Assembly: GCA_022226955.1 (NCBI GenBank)
Contig: CP092079.1
Span: 1 to 64,000, forward strand
DNA from: Nitrospira sp.
GTDB lineage: Bacteria > Nitrospirota > Nitrospiria > Nitrospirales > Nitrospiraceae
Direction: 5' to 3'
Length of the DNA stretch: 64,000 nucleotides
Part shown: piece by piece, positions 57,947 to 64,000 of the stretch
How the letters are laid out: every line of letters begins with the position of its first letter
Position numbering within the stretch: position 1 is the first letter of the stretch
Notes under the pieces: model-generated
The model's database searches: none
Told to the model about the DNA's origin: nothing
Seen by the model: the letters and a program-made list of their open reading frames with translations, nothing else
Position numbers and translations under genes: made by a program

Positions 57947-59442
57947 CGGTGCGCACTCGCTGTCTGTAATGGCCCTTCATTGGCCGCTTGGTAGGCTCGG
58001 CGCAATTCAGCCGCTTCCCGTTGCGCCAGCGAGGTGAGATCCACCATCGCATCACTGACAAATTCCACGAACCGGTCGATTTTCACGTCGAAAAAATCAT
58101 AGGACCCTGTCACCGGGTGCGGCAGGTGAAACCAGAAGGAGACAAAACGATCGAGAGCAACGCCTCGCGCGGCTAATTCGCGGCAGGTTTCAGGAAACAT
58201 GGCTTCAATATCGCCCCCCCAATGCAAGATTTCGTAGGGAAGATATTCTTTTCGATACCAGTCGAGGTCATCGCAACAGGCCGTCGACGCCGTCCAATCA
58301 GGCCCGTCAGGCTCAGCCCCGCCTGACACAACCAGCACATACCTGTCATAGGCCTCGGCCAGGGCCTGCGACTTCAATAGCGCGCTGCCTTCCATTGAAT
58401 AGCGCGACTCGGCTGGCAGAGGCGCGGTGGCCTCCACCATCGGGACTCGCGACACATCGACATCGAATACATGTCGGTAGCGCTCTAGAAACAACGCCAA
58501 CTCATCGGCAATCAGATCCGCCGCCTTCGTATCGACCTCAAGCGCCATCCCGCGTAATTGCTGCAGCCGGCCGCATCGAAGAATGCGATCCAGCATCTCG
58601 AACAACACCGGGGGAATCGGCGCGGCATGGGCATCCGTCCATCGCGGCAGAAGATTCTCTCCTCCATGAGCCAGCGCCGCGGCTTCGCCTTTCAATGACT
58701 CATGGACGGCGAGGCCCGCCACATGAATTTCCACCACACGCTCGACCGGAAACTCTTGCAGAAAGTCATCGAGAAATTGCGAGATAGACTGTGTCCGCCA
58801 GGCTCCGGAATAGCGATAGACCGTCCATAGATGCCCGACATCCAACACCAGCCCGCAGGCTGTTTGGTCTGTCACACGACGGAAGTAGGCCGGAATCGGT
58901 AGGGTCCCGGCGATAAAATACGTCAGCGGCGGCATCTCCAGGAGAAACAATGGGGAACGTCCTCCCGGCAGCGACACCTGGCGATCGAAAACCGCCTGCA
59001 CCGCACGGATATTCTGAGCCACGATGTCCGCACTCGCGGCGGTATAGAGCGGGGGCAAATAGGTCCCGAATGAATAACCGGCAATATGCTTCGTCGCACA
59101 TTCATGATTCGACCAGGCGCTTCGAAGTAACGCCAGGTGCGAGGCCAGCGCGCGTGCCTCTTCCTGAAACAAGGGATCGGTCTCGCCCCCCGGCTGCGTC
59201 ACCCAGAGGCCTTCACCATGGTAGGACAGCGACAGATCGGTCTGACGGCGAACTGCGGCCAGCGCGCCGGTTGCCGCGTGAAAGACCTCCAGATACATCG
59301 GAAAAACTTGACGGCGCGTGAGGTCGGCGAGCAAGCTAATGAGGTCGGGCGAATAGACATCGACTGACAACCCAATCCCTTGAACGGGGATCCGGGCCAC
59401 TCGGTCTAGAAAATCATGGCACACAGCACGCGACTGCGTCAT
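57943..59442 (-). CDS. DUF692-family protein with extra C-terminal domain
   Basis: A 499-aa protein. Residues about 15-310 have DUF692 (MbnB-like TIM barrel) hallmarks: GIGLSVDVYSPD, LSLSYHGEGLW, NHECATKHIAGY, LFLLEMPPLTY, LVLDVGHLWTVYRYSG and VVEIHVAGLAVHE. These histidines and acids bind the iron cluster in characterised members, which modify cysteines of ribosomal peptides. The last 150 or so residues (DWYRKEYLPYEILHWGGDIE...) are not part of the usual domain. No partner (MbnC-like) and no clear precursor peptide lies nearby; dus and maf follow. The start at 59442 was chosen for the GAGGG upstream. Confidence 0.7.
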   Translation of the reverse strand: MTQSRAVCHDFLDRVARIPVQGIGLSVDVYSPDLISLLADLTRRQVFPMYLEVFHAATGALAAVRRQTDLSLSYHGEGLWVTQPGGETDPLFQEEARALASHLALLRSAWSNHECATKHIAGYSFGTYLPPLYTAASADIVAQNIRAVQAVFDRQVSLPGGRSPLFLLEMPPLTYFIAGTLPIPAYFRRVTDQTACGLVLDVGHLWTVYRYSGAWRTQSISQFLDDFLQEFPVERVVEIHVAGLAVHESLKGEAAALAHGGENLLPRWTDAHAAPIPPVLFEMLDRILRCGRLQQLRGMALEVDTKAADLIADELALFLERYRHVFDVDVSRVPMVEATAPLPAESRYSMEGSALLKSQALAEAYDRYVLVVSGGAEPDGPDWTASTACCDDLDWYRKEYLPYEILHWGGDIEAMFPETCRELAARGVALDRFVSFWFHLPHPVTGSYDFFDVKIDRFVEFVSDAMVDLTSLAQREAAELRRAYQAANEGPLQTASAHR

Positions 59443-59609
59443 ACATCCGCCCTCTCGTTTTGGCAGCAACTGGGCCCAGTGTATTCCGTCAAACCCTTGA
59501 GTGACAAGGCTTTGACAGATCCACAGTGGCCAGAATCCGTCTGCTATACTTGCCATACACCACTGCCGCCAGGGCGATCACCCGGCACCGTACGCACCCT
59601 GGCGATGCG

Positions 59610-60380
59610 ATGATAAACCAAAACCATCAACAACCGAAGACCCCGAACCCTAAACTCACAGTGATCGCACGCATGATGACTCCAGGCGTCGTTCAAATTC
59701 CCGGTGATGTCACCGTCACCGAAGCGGCCTCCCTTCTGGAGCGTGAACAGATGCCGTGCCTCCTGGTGAAAGACACCGACCTGCACTTTGGGTTGATGAC
59801 ACCATCCGATATCGTCAAGAAAGTAGTTGCCCTGGGCCTTGCGCCTGATGATATCGAAGTCCGAGCGATCATGTCTCAACCTGTGTGCTTCATTGAATAC
59901 GATCGCGCGGCAGATGAGGCCACATCCTTGATGATGTCTTCCGGCGCTCCCATTTTGATTGTCACAAAACAGGAGCAGCCGGTCGGCGTCTTGACCGCGC
60001 GCGATCTTGTTTTATCGCCTAAACGCTGCCACACGCGCGTCCCGGCCATCATCGGCGTTATGGGCTCCGATTCACCTGAGGCCCACCAGCAGGCTATCAT
60101 CGTTCAACTCAGTCATGTCGGCGCGACGGTCCGGACCTCGGCGGTTTTGCTGCCCGGCACACGAGTCTTTCTGAATTTCTCTCTTCCGGAACTATCGGCT
60201 CCTCTGACCGTGACCGGAACGATTCTCGAAGAGTATGACCCACTCTACGAGTCCGGAAAAGCCGGAACGGTGGAAAGCCCGAGCATCGACATCCAATTCA
60301 CCGAACTCTCGCCAGCCGATCAGTCTCGCATCAAAGCGTGGGTCCTTCAGAACTCGCCCAAATCGACCGATCTAGCCTAG
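59610..60380 (+). CDS. CBS-domain pair with C-terminal PilZ-like domain
   Basis: A 256-aa cytoplasmic regulator. Two CBS motifs occupy about 20-140 (MTPGVVQIPGDVTVTEAASL...LMTPSDIVKKV; IMSQPVCFIEYDRAADEATS...VLTARDLVLSPK), which usually bind adenosyl ligands. The C-terminal 110 residues resemble PilZ (HVGATVRTSAVLLPGTRVFL; SIDIQFTELSPADQSRIKAW), but the N-terminal RxxxR c-di-GMP motif is not obvious. It is transcribed divergently from the DUF692 gene and followed by the LOG-family gene. Confidence 0.7.
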   Translation: MINQNHQQPKTPNPKLTVIARMMTPGVVQIPGDVTVTEAASLLEREQMPCLLVKDTDLHFGLMTPSDIVKKVVALGLAPDDIEVRAIMSQPVCFIEYDRAADEATSLMMSSGAPILIVTKQEQPVGVLTARDLVLSPKRCHTRVPAIIGVMGSDSPEAHQQAIIVQLSHVGATVRTSAVLLPGTRVFLNFSLPELSAPLTVTGTILEEYDPLYESGKAGTVESPSIDIQFTELSPADQSRIKAWVLQNSPKSTDLA

Positions 60381-60491
60381 CCGTCGCACAACTCGCGATC
60401 TTCTTTGACCAGAGAAACCGTGCCTGGTAGAATTTTCCCATTCTCGCTCGCTCACCATCATGCATACACACTAGACAGCTATGGACTCCCT

Positions 60492-61535
60492 ATGAAATCC
60501 ACACAACACCGCCCTCGCACTACTCTTTCCAACGATGAAGTCCTGACTCAGATTCGCGGACTCTTGGATAGTCCTGAAGACGACCTTCACGCCACCCTGA
60601 TGAAGGAACTGTTGACTGGCGTGCTGAAGTTTCACGATTCGCATCTCGATCTCTTAGACCTGAAGATTATTAACCGCGCCATCAAGGAACTGCGCCACGC
60701 CTTTACCGTCTTTAACCGGTATCACGACCGGCGGAAAGTCAGCATCTTCGGCTCTGCACGCACGCCCTCCGATGACCCCAATTATCGGCTGGCCCATCGC
60801 TTCGCGGAACAAGTGGTGAAAGCCGGCTACATGGTGATCACCGGCGGCGCAGACGGCATTATGCGAGCCTCGCAGGAAGGAGCCGGACGCGAGAACAGTT
60901 TCGGCGTGAATATCATGCTGCCGTTTGAGCAAGGCGCGAACGCCACGATCGCCAACGATCCCAAGCTGATCACCTTCAAATACTTTTTCACCCGCAAACT
61001 GATGTTCCAGAAAGAAGCCAACGCCATCGTGCTATTCCCCGGCGGCTTTGGAACGCACGACGAAGGCTTTGAAATCTTGACCTTGGCGCAAACCGGCAAG
61101 AGCGACCCGCAACCGATTGTCTGCATGCAAGCCTCCGGATGCGATTATTGGGACGATTGGTCCGCCTTTATTGTGAAGCAACTCCTGAAACGACGGTTGA
61201 TCAACGAAGAAGACCTCAGCCTCTTCAAGGTCGTCAACTCAGCGGAAGCGGCGGTGGACGAAATTTCGGCGTTCTACCGCCGCTACCACTCCATTCGATT
61301 TGTCGGAAAATCGATGGCAATGCGACTGAGCTCTCCCATCGCCGAAGAACACCTCGAACAAATCCAGACGCAATTCGGCGATCTACTCTCTGAAGGCCGG
61401 TTTGAACTGCGCGCGGCGCTGGAAGAAGAGTTGGACGAACCAGCCATCGCCAGCCTTCCTCGACTGGTCTTCCCCTTTAACCGTCGAAGCGCCGGGCGGC
61501 TTCGCCAGCTCATCAACTATGTGAATGGCCTCTAA
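60492..61535 (+). CDS. LOG-family protein (lysine decarboxylase-like Rossmann fold)
   Basis: A 347-aa protein. The LOG core runs about 80-270: VSIFGSARTPSDDPNYRLAH, MVITGGADGIMRASQEGA, and the nucleotide-handling motif FPGGFGTHDEGFE (PGGxGTxxE). Family members cleave nucleoside monophosphates (cytokinin-activating or nucleosidase, as PpnN). An N-terminal helical region and C-terminal extension lengthen it compared with small LOG proteins. ATG 60492 is chosen as the first start with a conserved-looking continuation. Confidence 0.8.
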   Translation: MKSTQHRPRTTLSNDEVLTQIRGLLDSPEDDLHATLMKELLTGVLKFHDSHLDLLDLKIINRAIKELRHAFTVFNRYHDRRKVSIFGSARTPSDDPNYRLAHRFAEQVVKAGYMVITGGADGIMRASQEGAGRENSFGVNIMLPFEQGANATIANDPKLITFKYFFTRKLMFQKEANAIVLFPGGFGTHDEGFEILTLAQTGKSDPQPIVCMQASGCDYWDDWSAFIVKQLLKRRLINEEDLSLFKVVNSAEAAVDEISAFYRRYHSIRFVGKSMAMRLSSPIAEEHLEQIQTQFGDLLSEGRFELRAALEEELDEPAIASLPRLVFPFNRRSAGRLRQLINYVNGL

Positions 61536-61604
61536 CCATCGCGAAAATTCCCGCGAGCACCCTCTTCAGTCCGGCTCCCGCGCGTGCTATGGTGACGAAC
61601 CTCT

Positions 61605-62477
61605 ATGAAGAATTCGCCACCATGCCGCCAATTCAGCAATCCCCCGAGCACCGTCCTTTACCATGCCGAATGCGCCGATGGATTTGGCGCGGCTTGGGCC
61701 ATCTGGCGGCAGCATCCTCACGCCCGATTCATTCCCGTCAAACACGGGAATCCCCCCCCGGCCGATCTCAAAGATCAGCGCGTCGTCATCGTCGACTTCA
61801 GCTATTCCCGACAGATTCTCGAGGCGATGGCCGCTGAGACAGACGCCCTGTTGATCCTCGATCACCATATTACCGCCGAACAGTCGCTGGCCGGCCTTCC
61901 CTACGCCTACTTTGACCTGAAGAAATCGGGCGCCGTGTTGGGGTGGGAATGGGCGCACGGAACCCAGGCGCCCTGGCTGCTGCAATACATCCAAGACAAA
62001 GATTTGTGGAACTGGGCGCTCCCCGGCAGCCGTGAGATCAGTGCCGCCATCGCCTCCTATCCGTTCGACTTTCAACAGTGGAGCCGGTTCACCCAACCTG
62101 AACTGGAACAGGAAGGCCGCGCGATCCTTCGATACGAACAGGAGCTTGTCGGGAAACTCGCCGCCCAGGCCGTGATGGTGGAATTTCAAGGCGCCGTCGT
62201 CCCAGCCGTACAGAGCTCCATCCTCACCAGCCAGATCGGAGAGCGCCTCTCGCCGAATCACCCCTTCTGCCTGATCTGGCACGACCGGGATAATCGCCGC
62301 TACTTCAGCATGCGATCCCGCGAAGACGGCACCGATGTGGGAAGCATCGCCGCCTCTTTCGGCGGCGGCGGCCATACCCATGCGGCCGGGTTTTCTGTGC
62401 CTCTCAATAGTGATGGGTCGCTCCCCTCAAACCAGGATCTGCCCCGGCCCATCATCGATCGCCGCCGCATGCCCTAG
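61605..62477 (+). CDS. DHH/DHHA1-type phosphoesterase
   Basis: A 290-aa protein with YHAECADGFGAAWAIW near the N-terminus, VVIVDFSYSR and LLILDHHITAE (the DHH metal motif; here LDHH), and a C-terminal DHHA1 block (GSIAASFGGGGHTHAAGFSV) that binds substrate. Relatives include nanoRNases and cyclic-dinucleotide phosphodiesterases, but the substrate cannot be assigned. The start may be earlier or at a GTG a few codons inside. A rhomboid gene follows nine bases on. Confidence 0.78.
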   Translation: MKNSPPCRQFSNPPSTVLYHAECADGFGAAWAIWRQHPHARFIPVKHGNPPPADLKDQRVVIVDFSYSRQILEAMAAETDALLILDHHITAEQSLAGLPYAYFDLKKSGAVLGWEWAHGTQAPWLLQYIQDKDLWNWALPGSREISAAIASYPFDFQQWSRFTQPELEQEGRAILRYEQELVGKLAAQAVMVEFQGAVVPAVQSSILTSQIGERLSPNHPFCLIWHDRDNRRYFSMRSREDGTDVGSIAASFGGGGHTHAAGFSVPLNSDGSLPSNQDLPRPIIDRRRMP

Positions 62478-62485
62478 CAGAACCC

Positions 62486-63193
62486 ATGCTTCCCCTGCGT
62501 GACGATAATCCGACTGAACGGCCCCCCATCGTGACGATTGCGATCATCGCGATGTGCGTGCTGGTATTTACCTACCAATTCACGCTTCCCGACAAGCCTG
62601 GTGAAACGTTTGCTTTTCAGTACGGCGCCATCCCTGCTGTCATTTTCAGTCATGCAGCCCTTCCAACCGACATCGCTGCCATTCCTGCAACATTGACTCT
62701 GCTCACAAGCATGTTTCTCCATGGCGGCTGGATGCATTTGCTCGGCAACATGCTCTACCTCTGGATCTTCGGCAATAATATCGAAGATGCCATGGGCCAT
62801 CTCAAGTTCGCGGCCTTCTACATTCTTTGCGGAATCCTGGCCGCGCTGAGCCATGCCCTCACCGATCCGTCCTCTCAGATTCCCATGGTCGGCGCCAGTG
62901 GCGCCATTTCTGCCATCCTGGGAGCGTACCTGCTGCTCTATCCCAGAGCCCGTGTCCTGGTGCTGATCCCGCCTCCCTTCTTTGGAACCACCTCTGTGCC
63001 GGCTGTCATCGTCTTGGGGTTCTGGTTTTTAGGGCAGCTCTACAGCGGAGGGCTGTCACTGGGATCGCACGGCGGGGGGATTGCCTTCTTCGCGCACATC
63101 GGAGGATTCGTGGCGGGCATGGCCCTGGTAGGGATCTTTAAACAACGGAATGTGCCCTTCTTTGCCCCAGCGCATTCCGGACGGTACTACTAG
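62486..63193 (+). CDS. Rhomboid-family intramembrane serine protease
   Basis: A 235-aa membrane protein. The six-helix core begins PPIVTIAIIAMCVLVFTYQF. MFLHGGWMHLLGNMLYLWIF has the typical HxxGNM element, MVGASGAISAILGAYLLL carries the catalytic serine (GASG), and FFAHIGGFVAGMALVGIF the catalytic histidine. Rhomboids cut membrane proteins near the periplasmic face. It forms a likely unit with the DHH gene. Confidence 0.9.
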   Translation: MLPLRDDNPTERPPIVTIAIIAMCVLVFTYQFTLPDKPGETFAFQYGAIPAVIFSHAALPTDIAAIPATLTLLTSMFLHGGWMHLLGNMLYLWIFGNNIEDAMGHLKFAAFYILCGILAALSHALTDPSSQIPMVGASGAISAILGAYLLLYPRARVLVLIPPPFFGTTSVPAVIVLGFWFLGQLYSGGLSLGSHGGGIAFFAHIGGFVAGMALVGIFKQRNVPFFAPAHSGRYY

Positions 63194-63202
63194 CCCGGCG
63201 CG

Positions 63203-64000
63203 TCAGGCGGCATCCAGCATTTCCCTGACTTTCTCCACCAATCCAGCTTGTCGATAAGGATGCTGAAGGACACAGCGCCGATTGATCCGATGGTGCGCTA
63301 TCGTCTCCTCGTCATAACTCGACACGAACAGCGCTCTCATCGTCGGTTGATGATTGAGGAGCCGGCGGGCTAACTCTCGTCCTCCGATCTCAGGCAGGAC
63401 CAAGGGGCTTACCGTCAAATGCACAATACCTTGGTGCCGCTGAGTGAGCATTACAGCTTCGACGGAAGAAGCGGCCTCCAGCACGCGATACTTGTGCCTG
63501 GCCAGCATCGCCCCGACCAGTTTACGGTGGATCTCATCTTCCTCGATCAATAAAATCGTCTCGTCTCCCTTGGCCAGCATCGACTTGGGAGCCTGCTCTT
63601 CCTGCGCATGGGCCGCCCGTGCGCCCGGCAACCAGATCCGAACGACAGTCCCTTGCCCTGGCCGGCTATCGACCTCAACGGTTCCCCCGTTTTGCTTGAC
63701 GATCCCATACACCGCTGTCAGGCCAAGCCCAACATTGGTTTCTTTCGTCGAAAAAAACGGCTCGAACATCCGCGCTTGCGTGTCCAGATTCATTCCTGTT
63801 CCCGTGTCGCTGACCTGAACCAGCACGCCGTGAGATAGGTCCTTACCGGCCCCGTGGGCCTGAGTGGCGCTATGGAGTCCCGCACCCAAGCTGGTCTGGA
63901 TCGCCAGCCGTCCACCGCTTGGCATGGCATCCCGCGCATTGACCACCAGCTGGAGCAAGACCTTTTCCAACCCCTCGCGATCGACCTCCGCATAGATTGG
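63203..64000 (-). CDS. Hybrid sensor histidine kinase, C-terminal part, with degenerate receiver
   Basis: The visible 265 residues are the end of a hybrid kinase whose start lies beyond the right edge; the frame is open at the edge (IYAEVDREGLEKVLLQLVVN). The ATPase N-box (VVNARDAMPSGG), G1 (VSDTGTGM), F and G2 (FEPFFSTKETNVGLGLTAVYG) are intact. The attached receiver domain is abnormal: after LIEEDEIHRKL, the strand that should carry the phosphoacceptor reads LTVSPLVLP (Ser-Pro instead of Asp), and the conserved KP reads HPY. It ends 10 bases after the convergent rhomboid gene. Confidence 0.85.
   Translation of the reverse strand, partial: PIYAEVDREGLEKVLLQLVVNARDAMPSGGRLAIQTSLGAGLHSATQAHGAGKDLSHGVLVQVSDTGTGMNLDTQARMFEPFFSTKETNVGLGLTAVYGIVKQNGGTVEVDSRPGQGTVVRIWLPGARAAHAQEEQAPKSMLAKGDETILLIEEDEIHRKLVGAMLARHKYRVLEAASSVEAVMLTQRHQGIVHLTVSPLVLPEIGGRELARRLLNHQPTMRALFVSSYDEETIAHHRINRRCVLQHPYRQAGLVEKVREMLDAA

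Noticed and set aside
57943..59442. A methanobactin-type biosynthetic cluster around the DUF692 gene
   Set aside because: No MbnC-like partner, no short Cys-containing precursor frame with a ribosome binding site, and no dedicated exporter is adjacent.

Overview
This is a GC-rich, densely packed bacterial chromosome segment, most likely from Nitrospira or a close relative in Nitrospirota. That assignment rests on recognising the protein styles and gene neighbourhoods, not on a search. No rRNA or tRNA gene was seen.

Layout. 1-4,460 is an AT-richer accessory patch on the minus strand. It holds the end of an IS3-family element, two lysozyme-like proteins (one with RTX repeats), their secreted neighbours, and two decayed genes with in-frame stops. 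4,617-9,334 is core and plus-strand: rlmN, a pair of M16 peptidases (only the first with a zinc site) and larE. 9,342-11,201 (minus) is an F0-only ATP synthase operon: atpZ/I-like, atpB, atpE, atpF. 11,304-13,726 is a complete IS1-family transposon with perfect 19-bp inverted repeats and a 9-bp target duplication. It carries a three-gene passenger operon centred on a ClpP-fold SDH_sah-type serine protease. 13,799-26,868 is housekeeping: pabB-pabC, a lytic transglycosylase, nadB, a lipoprotein, a 31-aa AURKAIP1/COX24-type mini-protein, an MsbA-type exporter, DNA polymerase IV and an RND efflux pair.

27,268-55,175 (all minus) is a 28-kb iron-uptake island. It contains four FecI-type sigma factors, four FecR anti-sigma proteins, four STN-domain TonB-dependent receptors, ExbB/ExbD, two different TonB proteins, two PepSY membrane proteins, a ZIP transporter, a Bfd-like ferredoxin, a cysteine-less peroxiredoxin-like protein, zinc-ribbon proteins and two paralogous lipoproteins. 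The expected circuit is: a ligand-loaded receptor signals through its STN domain to FecR, FecR releases the sigma factor, and the sigma factor transcribes its operon, with TonB/ExbB/ExbD powering uptake. Five transcription units in the island start with the same leader element: a GAGGCCAGAG box, a small hairpin, then a GAGCCCA...TGGGCTTTTTT terminator-like hairpin. Fur-like sites lie just upstream of most copies. This leader and the cargo transposon are the strongest candidates for undescribed biology.

55,405-64,000 returns to core genes: a secreted protein of unknown function, maf, dus, a long DUF692 protein, a CBS-PilZ protein, a LOG-family protein, a DHH-type phosphoesterase, a rhomboid protease, and the end of a hybrid histidine kinase whose receiver lacks the phosphoacceptor.
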